NCBI GenBank assembly: GCA_945860205.1
Contig: CAMARK010000006.1
Span: 20,725 to 84,724, forward strand
DNA from: Reyranella massiliensis 521
Lineage (GTDB): Bacteria; Pseudomonadota; Alphaproteobacteria; Reyranellales; Reyranellaceae
Length of the DNA stretch: 64,000 bases
Direction of reading: 5' to 3'
Shown: positions 1 through 9,706 of the stretch, piece after piece
Layout: every line of letters starts with the position of its first letter
Position numbering within the stretch: the stretch's first letter is position 1
Program-made: the position numbers and the translations under genes
The notes under the pieces: generated by a model
Told to the model about the DNA's origin: nothing
The model's database searches: none
What the model saw: only the letters and a program-made list of their open reading frames with translations

Positions 1-542
1 TAGCCGGGAAAGCGCGCGGCGTAAGGCTCCAGCGGCAGTTTTAGCGCGCGGCAGAGAAAACTGATCGTGTGGTAGTAGCCCACCAGCGCGATCGCCTCGA
101 GAATCTGCGCGTCGTCGAAAAGCGCAATGAGCGACGTCCAGGTTTTTACGCCGATGGTGCGGTGGTCGACGAGATCGTCGACCAGGGTGAGCAGGGCCTG
201 CTCGTCTGACGTCCAGCAGGTGGCATCGGCCGGGCCGGTCACGGTGGCGGCGATGCGCTCGGCGTCGAAACCCACTTTGGCGGCGAAGAAGGCGATGTGG
301 ACGCCCCATTCGTATTCGCAGCCGAGCCGCGCCGTCGTGCGGTCGATCACGAGCTCGCGCTGGCCGAGGCTGAGCGCCCCTTTGTCGAGCAGGCCACCGG
401 CAAACATCTTCTCGAACACCCGCGGGCTTCGCGCCAGGGTGCGGAACAGCACCAGCGGCTCGACGCCCTCGGGCATGATGCGCGCGAGCTCGGCGGCGAT
501 CCGGGGCGGGTAGGGGGCTTCGGCGGGGGCGATGCGGGGCAT
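1..542 (-). CDS. Carboxymuconolactone decarboxylase (AhpD-like) family protein, touching left edge
   Basis: The reverse strand from ATG at 542 encodes about 180 residues starting MPRIAPAEAPYPPRI. A good AGGAG ribosome site lies 8 nt upstream. The central motif LGCEYEWGVH matches the CMD/AhpD subgroup with a single Cys followed by YEW and a His, rather than the CxxC of true AhpD peroxidases. Members act on small hydroperoxides or lactones; the substrate here cannot be told. The final visible codon is cut after TA, so the stop may be exactly at the window edge or the gene may continue a little. The gene diverges from an HxlR regulator and has one of two palindromes 21 bp before its start, so repression by that regulator is likely. 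Confidence 0.8.
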   Translation of the reverse strand, partial: MPRIAPAEAPYPPRIAAELARIMPEGVEPLVLFRTLARSPRVFEKMFAGGLLDKGALSLGQRELVIDRTTARLGCEYEWGVHIAFFAAKVGFDAERIAATVTGPADATCWTSDEQALLTLVDDLVDHRTIGVKTWTSLIALFDDAQILEAIALVGYYHTISFLCRALKLPLEPYAARFPG

Positions 543-563
543 GGTCGGTCTCCTGTCATTGCG

Positions 564-578
564 CTACAATTTATGTAG
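564..578. promoter_or_regulatory. Palindromic operator 1 (CTACA-N5-TGTAG)
   Basis: CTACAATTTATGTAG is a perfect 5-5-5 inverted repeat in the 86-bp divergent gap, close to the start of the CMD-family gene. A second copy with the same arms lies 34 bp away centre to centre, about three helical turns. HxlR/YodB-type regulators bind TAC/GTA-armed palindromes, so this is probably the site for the neighbouring HxlR protein. The assignment is inference. Confidence 0.65.
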
Positions 579-597
579 TGATCCGAGATGCGTGACG

Positions 598-612
598 CTA
601 CAGAAAATGTAG
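598..612. promoter_or_regulatory. Palindromic operator 2 (CTACA-N5-TGTAG)
   Basis: CTACAGAAAATGTAG repeats the arms of the site at 564-578 with a different A-rich spacer. It ends 16 bp before the hxlR-family start codon, a position that would block transcription or translation start and suggests autoregulation. Confidence 0.65.
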
Positions 613-628
613 TAACGGAGTGTAATAG

Positions 629-943
629 ATGGTGAAGCGAGTTCGCGGCTCACGGACCGGTCGGCCGATCATGGCGCTGCTCGACCTGCTGGGCCGGCGC
701 TGGGTGCTGCGCATCGTCTGGGAGCTGCGCGAGGAGCCCAAGCGCTTCCGCGAGCTACAAGACCTGATCGGCGCCAGCCCCACCATCGTCAACGGTCGGC
801 TGGCCGAGCTGCGCGAGGCGAAGCTGGTCGAGCTCGACGCCCAGTCGGGCTATCGCCTGACGGCGCTGGGCAAGGAACTGCTGCGGCTCTTCCTGCCACT
901 GCATACCTGGTCGGGAAAGTGGGCGAAGGTGGCTGCTACTTGA
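629..943 (+). CDS. HxlR-family winged-helix transcriptional regulator
   Basis: The 104-residue product is the normal length for HxlR regulators. It has the family pattern LLGRRWVLRIVWEL, then a recognition region (PTIVNGRLAELREAKLV) and the wing (GYRLTALGKELL). It lacks the usual N-terminal Cys used for redox or quinone sensing in YodB/HypR, so the signal is unknown. It is divergent from the CMD-family gene and flanked by two CTACA-N5-TGTAG palindromes, which makes it the likely local repressor. The start at 629 has AACGGAG upstream. Confidence 0.85.
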   Translation: MVKRVRGSRTGRPIMALLDLLGRRWVLRIVWELREEPKRFRELQDLIGASPTIVNGRLAELREAKLVELDAQSGYRLTALGKELLRLFLPLHTWSGKWAKVAAT

Positions 944-1367
944 GGAACGGGTTCTCGCTGCTGCGGCCCTTGCGGCGCGGCGGGAACTGCTCGACGAGAT
1001 AGTCGAGCACCTCGGTGCGCTCCTCGGGCTTCATCGGCACCATGTGGTGCCGCGACACCATCAGGTCGAGGCTCGCGTCCCAGAGATCCCGCGTCAGCCC
1101 CTGCGCCTTGATGATCGCCACGCCATGGCAGGCCGCGCAGGCGTAAAAGACCGTGTCGCGGCCCTTGCCGTCGGGCAGGTCCGCCACGGTGTCGTTGTGC
1201 GGTGGCGGCTTGCCCTTGTCCGGATCGACGACGGCCGGCGCGATCTTCGCCAGCGGCACGTATCCGGGCCGGGGGCCTCGCAGCTCTCCGGCCCGATCGA
1301 GGGCCACCAGAAGAATCACCGCCGTCAAGGATGCGACGACGACGTGCGTGATCGTGAGTTGCTTCAA
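936..1367 (-). CDS. Monoheme cytochrome c subunit of sulfite dehydrogenase (SorB-like)
   Basis: The 143-residue protein has an N-terminal hydrophobic segment (about residues 8-24), which is a signal or anchor, and one heme-binding CxxCH (YACAACHG, near residue 76). A Met-rich stretch after it (MVSRHHMVPM) could supply the axial ligand. The start is TTG: TTGA overlaps the stop of the upstream molybdoenzyme gene, so the two are translationally coupled. The expected role is to take electrons from periplasmic sulfite oxidation to the respiratory chain. The fit is to SorB rather than diheme SoxD, because there is only one heme motif. The gene converges on the HxlR regulator with a small overlap (936-943). 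Confidence 0.75.
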   Translation of the reverse strand: MKQLTITHVVVASLTAVILLVALDRAGELRGPRPGYVPLAKIAPAVVDPDKGKPPPHNDTVADLPDGKGRDTVFYACAACHGVAIIKAQGLTRDLWDASLDLMVSRHHMVPMKPEERTEVLDYLVEQFPPRRKGRSSENPFLK

Positions 1368-2608
1368 GATTCGACGAGCACGCGGATGTGATTGATCGGG
1401 TTGCCGCCGTAGCCCTGCGGGTTCCAGTTGCCGGCGACGAAGGGCTGGGTGACGCCCTTGCTGTCGGTCGCCTTGGCCCAGACCTCGTAGTAGCCGGCCG
1501 CCGGCAGGTCGACCGAGGCGGTGAAGCGCTGCCAGGCATACTTGTTGGGCGGCGGATCGACCTTCGCGGGCTTCCAGGAGACGCCGTAGTCGGTCGAGAT
1601 GTCGACCGTCTTGATGTCGGATTCACCCGCCCAGGCGTGGCCGCGCAGATCGAGCTTGCGCGTGCCGGCGGCGAGCTTGGCGCCGTCGGCCGGGAAGGTG
1701 ATGACCGAACGTACGGGCATTGCCTCGAGGATGACGGTGTCCTTCTCGTCGCCCTTGCTGCCGGGCACGATCGGAGTCTTGGCCATGCGGTAGGAGAACC
1801 CGCCCATGCCGGGGCCATCGTGTTCCTTGTCGCGCACCCAGATGCGGGTCAGCCACTTGGTCGAGGTCGAGCCGGTCCAGCCCGGCACGATCAGGCGCAC
1901 CGGACCGCCGTGAATCAGCGGCAGGTCCTTGCCGTTCATCTTGAAGGCGATCAGCGTGTGCGGCTCCATCGCCTTGGCAATCGGCACGCCGCGCGAGATC
2001 GAGGGCTTGGTGGCGTCGCCGCTGAGATGCGGATCGGCACCGTATTGGCCGGTATAGACCGCGCTCGATTTCACGCCTGCGGCTTTCAGCACGTCGGCGA
2101 GACGGACGCCGGTCCATTCGGCGCAGCCGGCGCCGCCGTTGGTCCAGGGATTGCCGCGCGCCTCGGGCGTGAAGAAGGCGCGGCCGTTGCCGCCGCACTC
2201 CAGCATCATCTTGTAGGAGACGTTGGGGAAGCGGCTCATGAGATCGCCCAGCGTGATCTCCAGCGGCTTCTCGACTTCGCCGTCGATCTTGATCTTCCAG
2301 GCCTTGGCGTCGGCCGGCGCATCGGGCACCAGGCCGTTGTTGCGCACGAAGAACTTGTCGATGGGCGTGACGTCATCGTCCAGCATCGCCGACGGCGTCT
2401 CGGCGACCAGGGGCTTGTCGCCCAACACCACCAGCTTGGCCTTGCCGTCCATTTCAAGAAACTTGGGTCCCTTCGGCGCTGCCGCGGGGGCTGTTCCTTG
2501 TGCGAGGGCTACCCCGAATGGCGGCAGCGAAGCACCGACGACAGTCGCCATTCCGACCCCCTTCAGCACATTACGACGTGAAGCTTTCGAGGTTCCTGAT
2601 CGCAGCAT
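1364..2608 (-). CDS. Sulfite dehydrogenase / sulfite oxidase-family molybdenum subunit (SorA/SoxC-like)
   Basis: 414 residues. A Tat signal (SRRNVLKG followed by a hydrophobic stretch ending near ALAQ) shows export of a folded cofactor enzyme. The molybdopterin domain contains MLECGGNGR, where the Cys is the expected Mo ligand, and GCAEWTGVRL, typical of the sulfite oxidase family. The C-terminal part (from about residue 300) fits the Mo-co oxidoreductase dimerisation domain. GGGAGGA lies just before the ATG. It oxidises sulfite to sulfate if the assignment holds; SoxC-like sulfane dehydrogenase is the alternative. It starts only 29 bp after a PotI-type permease gene, so it probably shares that transcript. 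Confidence 0.8.
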   Translation of the reverse strand: MLRSGTSKASRRNVLKGVGMATVVGASLPPFGVALAQGTAPAAAPKGPKFLEMDGKAKLVVLGDKPLVAETPSAMLDDDVTPIDKFFVRNNGLVPDAPADAKAWKIKIDGEVEKPLEITLGDLMSRFPNVSYKMMLECGGNGRAFFTPEARGNPWTNGGAGCAEWTGVRLADVLKAAGVKSSAVYTGQYGADPHLSGDATKPSISRGVPIAKAMEPHTLIAFKMNGKDLPLIHGGPVRLIVPGWTGSTSTKWLTRIWVRDKEHDGPGMGGFSYRMAKTPIVPGSKGDEKDTVILEAMPVRSVITFPADGAKLAAGTRKLDLRGHAWAGESDIKTVDISTDYGVSWKPAKVDPPPNKYAWQRFTASVDLPAAGYYEVWAKATDSKGVTQPFVAGNWNPQGYGGNPINHIRVLVES

Positions 2609-2637
2609 TTTTTCCTCCCTATTGCGGGAGTCTTAGC

Positions 2638-3429
2638 TCAAACTTTCCGTCTCGTCAGCCAGCCGGAAAAGATAAGTGCACAGGCTGCGACCATTACGAT
2701 GACGGTGGCGAGCACGTTGATCTGCGGGTCGACGCCCAGCCGCACGCTGGAATAGACGCGCATCGGCAGGGTCTGCGACTGCGCGCCGGCGACGAACTGC
2801 GTCATGATCAGGTCGTCGAGCGAGAGCGTGAAGGCGAGCAGCCAGCCCGAGCCTACGGCCGGCGCGATCAGCGGCAACGTCACCGTCAGGAAGGTGACCC
2901 AGGGCGTGGCGCCGAGATCCATCGCCGCCTCCTCGAGCGAGCGGTCGAAGTCGGCGAGCCGCGCTTGCACCACGATGGCGACGAAAGCAATCGAGAAGGT
3001 GGCGTGGGCGATGGCGATGGTGAGGAAGCCGCGCTCCGGTCCGCCGAACAGGCGCTCGGCACCGACGAACAGCAGCAGCATGGAGATCCCCATCACCACC
3101 TCGGGCATCACCATGGGCGCGATCACCAGGCCGCCGAACAGGCTGCGACCCGGGAACGGGGGCGCACGCGCCAGTGCATAGCCCGCGGCCAAGCCGATCA
3201 AGGCTGCCGCCGTGGCACTCACGAACGCAATCCTGAGCGACAGCCACGCCGCCTGCAGCATCGCCTCGTTGGCCAGCAGCGCGCTCCACCACTTGGTCGA
3301 GAAGCCGCCCCACACCGTCACCAGGCGCGACTCGTTGAAGGAATAGATCATCACCAGCGCGAGCGGCAGGTAGAGGAAGGCGTAGCCGAAACCCAGCACC
3401 GTGAAGGCAAAGCGCGCGCGGCCCATCAT
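2638..3429 (-). CDS. ABC transporter permease, PotI/PotC type
   Basis: 263 residues with six predicted membrane segments (first at about 12-33). The cytoplasmic EAA loop reads EEAAMDLGATPWVTF and docks to the ATPase. It is the fourth gene of a PotF-G-H-I-type set and starts 13 bp after the PotH-type permease. Family members import putrescine or spermidine, but several relatives take other compounds, and the following sulfite dehydrogenase leaves a sulfonate-like substrate open. ATG at 3429 or 3426 could be used. Confidence 0.85.
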   Translation of the reverse strand: MMGRARFAFTVLGFGYAFLYLPLALVMIYSFNESRLVTVWGGFSTKWWSALLANEAMLQAAWLSLRIAFVSATAAALIGLAAGYALARAPPFPGRSLFGGLVIAPMVMPEVVMGISMLLLFVGAERLFGGPERGFLTIAIAHATFSIAFVAIVVQARLADFDRSLEEAAMDLGATPWVTFLTVTLPLIAPAVGSGWLLAFTLSLDDLIMTQFVAGAQSQTLPMRVYSSVRLGVDPQINVLATVIVMVAACALIFSGWLTRRKV

Positions 3430-3442
3430 GACAGGCCCCGCA

Positions 3443-4279
3443 TCAGCGGCGCTCCAGGCTGCGCGCCTGGTGGCGCTGGAACAGCATGATCGGGCCCACC
3501 AGCAGCACCAGCAGGGAGATCGCCACGGCGGAGGCCAGCGGCCAGTCGGCGTTGGTGAAGAATTCGTCCCACAGCACCTTGCCGATCATCAGCGTGTCGG
3601 TGCCGCCCAGCAGGTCGGGGATCACGAACTCGCCGACCGAGGGAATGAACACCAGCAGGCAGCCGGCGACGATGCCGGGCAGCGACAGCGGCAGGGTGAT
3701 GGTGAGGAAGGCTTTTAGCGGCGTGGCGCCGAGATCGGCCGCGGCTTCGAGCAGGCCGGTGTCGAGTTTCTCCAGCGTGGCGTAGAGCGGCAGCACCATG
3801 AAGGGCAGGTAGGCATAGACGATGCCGAGATGGACCGCCCATTCGGTGCCCAGGATGGTGCCGGGATCGGCGGCGATCCCGCTCCAGCGCAGGAACTGGT
3901 TGAGCAGGCCGTTTTCGTCCAGCAGGCCCATCCAGGCGTAGACCCGGATCAGGAACGAAGTCCAGAAGGGCAGCACCACCAGCATCAGCAGCAGCGGCCG
4001 GCGCTCCGGCGCCGCGCGTGCGATGGCGTAGGCCATGGGATAGCCGAGCAGAAGCGCCACCAGGGTCGAGGTGGCAGCGATGCGCAGCGAGGTAAGCCAT
4101 GCCGCGAGGTAGAGATCGTCGGTGAACAGCAGCGAGAAGTTCTTGAGGCTTGCGCCGAGCTCGACCGGTGGCACCGAGTCGGGCGAATTGGTGCCGAGCG
4201 CGATTGCCAGCACCAGCGCGAACGGCAGCAGGAAGAAGACCCCGAGCCACAGGAAGGGAAGCGCGATGACGGCCTTCAT
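3443..4279 (-). CDS. ABC transporter permease, PotH/PotB type
   Basis: 278 residues from the ATG at 4279, chosen over the longer ORF because ATGA overlaps the ATPase stop and MKAVIALPFLWLG begins directly with a membrane segment. Six membrane spans are expected. The EAA loop is LEAAADLGATPLKAF. It partners with the PotI-type permease to form the heterodimeric channel of the polyamine/opine/spermidine importer class. Confidence 0.85.
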   Translation of the reverse strand: MKAVIALPFLWLGVFFLLPFALVLAIALGTNSPDSVPPVELGASLKNFSLLFTDDLYLAAWLTSLRIAATSTLVALLLGYPMAYAIARAAPERRPLLLMLVVLPFWTSFLIRVYAWMGLLDENGLLNQFLRWSGIAADPGTILGTEWAVHLGIVYAYLPFMVLPLYATLEKLDTGLLEAAADLGATPLKAFLTITLPLSLPGIVAGCLLVFIPSVGEFVIPDLLGGTDTLMIGKVLWDEFFTNADWPLASAVAISLLVLLVGPIMLFQRHQARSLERR

Positions 4280-5250
4280 GGGGCAAGGATATGCTCGGCG
4301 CCGTCCGTCCAGCCGAGCCAAACGGATTGGCCACGCTGATGGGCAGAGTCCGGCAAGGCGGACACGATCATGACGGTGCCGTCAGTGGCGACGCGCAGCA
4401 GGGAACGATCACCTTCGTAAGCGATGTCGATGATTTTGCCCTGAACGGTTCGCAACGTGGTGGGCCGCTGCGGCGAGAGGGCGATTTTCTCGGGCCGCAA
4501 GACGGTCCAGTGCCCGTCTCTTTCGAAGATGTTGGCGATGCCGATGAAATCGGCGACGAAGCGCGAGACCGGCCGCTCGTAGACCTCGTGCGGCGTGCCG
4601 ACCTGGACGACGCGGCCGGCGTGCATGACGGCCAGCCTGGTAGCCATCGACATCGCCTCTTCCTGGTCGTGCGTCACCATCACGAAGGTGAGGCCGAGCT
4701 CAGCCTGCAGGCGCACCAGCTCGAAGCGCGTGCCCTCGCGCAGCTTGCGGTCGAGGGCGGCCAGCGGTTCGTCGAGCAGCAGCAATTTGGGGCGCTTGAC
4801 CAGGGCCCGCGCCAGCGCCACGCGCTGACGCTGGCCGCCCGAGAGCTGGGCCGGACGGCGCGCGGCGAAGTCGGAAAGCTTGACCTGCTCCAGCGCCTCG
4901 GCGACCCGCGTCGCGGTCTCGGCCTTGGCGATGCCCTCGCGGCGGAGCCCGTAGCCCACGTTCTCCGCCACGGTCATGTGTGGAAAGAGTGCGTAGGACT
5001 GGAACATCATGTTGATCGGCCGCAGATGTGGCGGCACGCCGGTCATGTCGTGGCCGTCGATCAGCAGGCGGCCCGAGTCGGGAGTCTCGAAACCGGCCAG
5101 CAGCCGCAGCAGCGTGGTCTTGCCGCAACCCGAACCGCCCAGCAGTGCGAACAGCTCGCCACGCGCAATCTCTAGATCGACGCTATCGACGGCCGTGACC
5201 GCGCCGAAGCGCTTGGTCAGGCCTTCTATCCTGATGATGGGATCGCTCAC
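4276..5250 (-). CDS. ABC transporter ATP-binding protein, PotG/PotA type
   Basis: About 324 residues from GTG at 5250; GTGA overlaps the stop of the receptor gene, which favours this start over the ATG at 5274. Walker A is GGSGCGKTT, the signature is LSGGQRQRVALARAL and Walker B is LLLLDEPLAALD, followed by the switch His (VTHDQEE). The last 80 or so residues form a TOBE-like regulatory domain. It powers the PotFGHI-type importer and is translationally coupled on both sides. Confidence 0.9.
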   Translation of the reverse strand: MSDPIIRIEGLTKRFGAVTAVDSVDLEIARGELFALLGGSGCGKTTLLRLLAGFETPDSGRLLIDGHDMTGVPPHLRPINMMFQSYALFPHMTVAENVGYGLRREGIAKAETATRVAEALEQVKLSDFAARRPAQLSGGQRQRVALARALVKRPKLLLLDEPLAALDRKLREGTRFELVRLQAELGLTFVMVTHDQEEAMSMATRLAVMHAGRVVQVGTPHEVYERPVSRFVADFIGIANIFERDGHWTVLRPEKIALSPQRPTTLRTVQGKIIDIAYEGDRSLLRVATDGTVMIVSALPDSAHQRGQSVWLGWTDGAEHILAP

Positions 5251-6332
5251 CGGCCCGTCTTCACGGTGGTCCACAGCCGCGTGCGCTCGCGCGTCTGCTC
5301 GGGCGTCCCGGCGGTGATGGTGTAGAACTTGGCGCGCACATCTTGAGGCGGATAGATCAGCGGGTTGTCGGAAATGTCCTTGGGCATCAGCGCCAGAGCC
5401 GCCTTGTTGCCGTTGGCATAGCCGGTGAGCTCGCTCGACGCGGCGGCGACCTTGGGCTCGAGCAGGAAATCAAGGAAGCGGAGCGCATTGGCCGGGTTCG
5501 GCGCGTCTTTCGGAATGGCTGCAACGTCGATCCAGAGCAGCGAGCCTTCGCGGGGAATGGCGTAGGTGATGTCGCGCTTGTCCTTGGCCTTGGCGGCACG
5601 GTCGCGGGCCTGAAAGATGTCGCCGGAGAAGCCGAAGGCGAGGCAGATGTTCCCGCCCGCCAGCGCGTTGATGTACTCCGACGAATGGAACTTGCGGACG
5701 AAGGGCCGTATTGCCTTCACGACGTCGGCCGCCTTGGCAAGATCCTCGGGCTTCTTGGAGTCGGGATCGAGGCCGAGATACTTTAGCGTCGCTGGCAGCA
5801 CGTCGGTGGCGCTGTCGAGCACCATGACGCCGCAATCCTTGAACTTCGACACCACCGCCGGATCGAAGATCATCTTCAGCGAATCGATCGGCGCATCGGG
5901 CATGCGCTTTTTGATCTCTGCCACGTTGTAGCCGATGCCCGTCGTGCCCCACATCCAGGGGATGCCGTGGACGTTGCCAGGATCGTACTTGGCCAGCGCC
6001 GCCAGGATCTCGGGATCGAGATTGTTCCAGTTCTTCAGCTTGGTCCGGTCGAGCGGGAGGTAGAGGTTGGCCGCGAGCTGGCGCACGAAGAAGGGCGAGG
6101 CCGTGGGCACAACGACGTCGTAGCCCGATTTTCCGGTCCTGAGCTTGGCGTCGAGGATCTCATTGGAATCGTAGGTCGTGTAGTTGACCCTGGTGCCGGT
6201 GTCCTTCTCGAAGACCTTGAGTTGGTCCTCGGCGATATAGTCGGACCAGTTGTAGACGTTGACGCTGCCTCCTTGCGCCAAGGCGGGGGTGGCGACGAGG
6301 ACGAGCAGGACGACGAAGGCAGGCAGACGCAT
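5247..6332 (-). CDS. Periplasmic polyamine-type substrate-binding protein (PotF-like)
   Basis: 361 residues from ATG 6332, which has GGAG 8 nt upstream and opens a clear signal peptide (MRLPAFVVLLVLVATPALA). The mature protein starts with VNVYNWSDYI, typical of PotD/PotF receptors, and contains YDVVVPTASPFF, which is common in this family. It delivers ligand to the two permeases encoded downstream. It lies 16 bp after livF-like, so the Liv and Pot sets may be one transcript. The ligand is inferred from family only. Confidence 0.88.
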   Translation of the reverse strand: MRLPAFVVLLVLVATPALAQGGSVNVYNWSDYIAEDQLKVFEKDTGTRVNYTTYDSNEILDAKLRTGKSGYDVVVPTASPFFVRQLAANLYLPLDRTKLKNWNNLDPEILAALAKYDPGNVHGIPWMWGTTGIGYNVAEIKKRMPDAPIDSLKMIFDPAVVSKFKDCGVMVLDSATDVLPATLKYLGLDPDSKKPEDLAKAADVVKAIRPFVRKFHSSEYINALAGGNICLAFGFSGDIFQARDRAAKAKDKRDITYAIPREGSLLWIDVAAIPKDAPNPANALRFLDFLLEPKVAAASSELTGYANGNKAALALMPKDISDNPLIYPPQDVRAKFYTITAGTPEQTRERTRLWTTVKTGR

Positions 6333-6348
6333 CGGAAACTCCGCAGGA

Positions 6349-7049
6349 TCAGACGCCAAGATACCTGTGCTGCAATTCCTTGTCCCCGGCCAGGTCCGTG
6401 GATGAACCGGTCCAGACGACGCGGCCCTTCTCGACGATGTGGTGGCGGTCGGCCAATCCGATCAGCGCGCCCACGTTCTTGTCGATCACCAGGATGGCCT
6501 GGCCCTCGCGCTTCAACCGGCCGAGGCAGGACCAGATCTCGTGGCGGATCAGCGGTGCCAGCCCCTCGGTCGCCTCGTCGAGAATCAGCAGCTTGGGGTT
6601 GGTCATCAGGGCGCGGCCGACCGCCAGCATCTGCTGCTCGCCGCCGGAAAGCTGATTGCCCATGTTGCGCTGGCGCTCGGCCAGGCGCGGGAAGAACTCG
6701 AAGGCGCGCTCGATCGTCCAGGGATTGGCTCGGGCGCTGCGATTAGCGGCAGCGGCCAAAAGGTTTTCGCGCACCGAGAGATTGGGGAAGATCTGCCGTC
6801 CCTCGGGCACCAGCCCGAGGCCGAGGCGGGCGATGCGGAATGACGCCATCTCGTCGACCCTGACGCCGTCGAACTCCACGACGCCGCGCCGTGTCTCCAG
6901 CAGGCCCATGACCGCGTGCACGGTCGTGGTCTTGCCCATGCCGTTGCGGCCCATCAGGGTCACGACCTCGCCGGCATCGACGCTCAGCTCCATGCCGAAC
7001 AGCGCCTGGCTGGCGCCATAAAAGGCTTCCAGGTCGCGGATCCGTAGCA

Positions 7050-7050
<1 letters not shown>
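6349..7050 (-). CDS. Branched-chain amino acid-type ABC ATPase (LivF-like)
   Basis: 233 residues from ATG at 7050, overlapping the upstream stop as TGATG. Walker A is GRNGMGKTT, the signature is LSGGEQQMLAVGRAL and Walker B is LLILDEATEGLAP, the characteristic LivF form. It pairs with the LivG-like ATPase to drive an importer of the hydrophobic amino acid/aromatic acid class. The aryl-CoA ligase upstream in the same run suggests aromatic acids as cargo. Confidence 0.9.
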
Positions 7051-7794
<744 letters not shown>

Positions 7795-7802
<8 letters not shown>

Positions 7803-8763
7803 GGCGGCGCCCCAACAGGGAATCGATGCCGCCTCTCGCATAGAGCGCGATCAGCACCAGCATCGGGCCGAACACGATCTGCCAGTATTCGCCCCAGCCC
7901 TTGCGGCCGAGATCGAGCAGAGGTTTTAGCGACTCCTCCAGCACGAAGAACGCGATGGTGCCGTAGAGCGGCCCAAACAGCGTGCCCATGCCGCCCAGCA
8001 CGACGATGACGATGAGGTCGCCCGACTTCACCCACGACATCATGGCGGGCGAGACATAGGCGCCTTCGTTGGCGAGCAGGATGCCAGCCAGGCCGCCGAA
8101 GGCGCCGGAGAGGATGAAGGCGGTGAGGCGGTAGCGGAACACCGGGAAGCCCAGCGCCATCATGCGCTGGTCGTTAGACTTGGCGCCGCGCAGCACGAAA
8201 CCGAAACGCGAGTTGGCGAAGCGGCTGCAAAACCACAGCGTGCCGAGCAGCAGCACGAAGCAGAGCCAGTAGAACGACGCCTTGTCGCGCAGATCGATCA
8301 GGCCGGGAAAGCGGCTGCGGCTGATGTTGAGGCCGTCGTCCGCGCCATAGGCCTCCAGCCCGGCGCTCACATAGAAGACGAGCTGGGCAAACGCGAGCGT
8401 GATCATGATGAAGTAGAGGCCGCGCGTCCGGAGCGACAGCGCGCCGACCAGCGCCGCCCACAGCACCGAGGCGGCGATGGCGGCGGGCCATTGCAGCCAG
8501 CCGCTGTGCAGGCCGTTGGCCGACAGGATGCCGACGGCATAGCCGCCGATGCCGAAGAACACGGCATGGCCGAAGCTCACCAGCCCGCCATAGCCCAGGA
8601 TCATGTTGAGGCTGACGGCGGCGATCGACCAGATGACGATGCGCGTGCCGATCGACAGCAGATAGCGCTGGTCGAAGGCCTGCGTGAGGAGCGGCAGCAC
8701 CGCCAGCACCAGCAGGATCGCGGCCGTGGCGAGTCCGCGCGGCGTGCGCAGGGCGGCGATCAT
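7795..8763 (-). CDS. Branched-chain amino acid-type ABC permease (LivM-like)
   Basis: About 322 residues from ATG 8763, 10 bp after the LivH stop. The protein has 8-10 hydrophobic segments and the LivM landmarks GYGGLVSFGHAVFFGIGGY and GGMGTLFGPLYG. It forms the channel with LivH. A GTG at 8769 is an alternative start. Confidence 0.88.
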
Positions 8764-8773
8764 GCCCACGCGG

Positions 8774-9688
8774 TCATGTCCTTTGCCCAAAGAGTCCGGT
8801 GGGCCGCCACACCAGGACACCCGCCATCAGCACATAGACCAGGACCTGCGAGATCGCGGGCGCCGCACTCGAGGCCGCGGCGGAACTCATGAAGGTTTTC
8901 AGGAAATCGGGCAAAAAGGCACGTCCGACGATGTCGATCTGGCCCACCACCATGGCGGCCACGAACGCGCCTTTTATGGAGCCGATGCCGCCGATGACGA
9001 TGATCACGAAGGCGAGGATGAGGATGTCGTCGCCCATGCCGATCTTCACCGAGCTGATGGGGGCCGCCATCAGGCCGGCGAGGCCGGCGAAGACGGCGCC
9101 CAAGCCGAACACCAGGCTGAACAGCAACTCGATGTTGACGCCCAAGGCGGCGATCATGCGTCGGTTGGAAGCGCCGGCGCGGATCAGCATGCCGAGGCGC
9201 GTGCGTGCCACCAGCCAGGCGAGAAAGAGGGCGACCAGGGCGCCGACCACGATGATGGCGAAGCGGTAGGCGGGATAAAGTACGCCCGGCAGAATTTCCA
9301 CCGTGTGGGCGAGGAACGCCGGTACCGCGATGCTCTTGCCGGCCGGACCCCAGACCGCGCGGACCAATTCATTGAAGAACAGGATCAGGCCGAAGGTCGC
9401 CAGCACCTGGTCGAGATGGTCGCGGGCATAAAGCCGTCGCATGACCACGGCCTCGACCACGACGCCCAGCAGGAAGGTAGCGGGCAGCGCCAGCAGCGCG
9501 CCCAAAAAGAAAGAGTCGGTGATCCCGATCAGCGTCCAGGCGATATAGGCGCCCATCATGTAGAGCGAACCGTGCGCCAGGTTCACGAGGTCCATGATGC
9601 CGAAGGTGAGCGTGAGGCCGGCGGCGAGCAGGAACATCAGCAGGCCGAGCTGCACGCCGTTCAACATCTGGATCAGCAGATAGTCCAT
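8774..9688 (-). CDS. Branched-chain amino acid-type ABC permease (LivH-like)
   Basis: 304 residues from ATG 9688, preceded by a GGGGGG ribosome site; the upstream TTG at 9700 is less likely. It carries the LivH signature regions GLTLTFGIMDLVNLAHGS near the N-terminus and VIIVIGGIGSIKGAF near the C-terminus, with about eight membrane segments. It is separated from the receptor gene by a strong hairpin. Confidence 0.88.
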   Translation of the reverse strand: MDYLLIQMLNGVQLGLLMFLLAAGLTLTFGIMDLVNLAHGSLYMMGAYIAWTLIGITDSFFLGALLALPATFLLGVVVEAVVMRRLYARDHLDQVLATFGLILFFNELVRAVWGPAGKSIAVPAFLAHTVEILPGVLYPAYRFAIIVVGALVALFLAWLVARTRLGMLIRAGASNRRMIAALGVNIELLFSLVFGLGAVFAGLAGLMAAPISSVKIGMGDDILILAFVIIVIGGIGSIKGAFVAAMVVGQIDIVGRAFLPDFLKTFMSSAAASSAAPAISQVLVYVLMAGVLVWRPTGLFGQRT

Positions 9689-9706
9689 CGCCCCCCGCAA
9701 ACGAAA

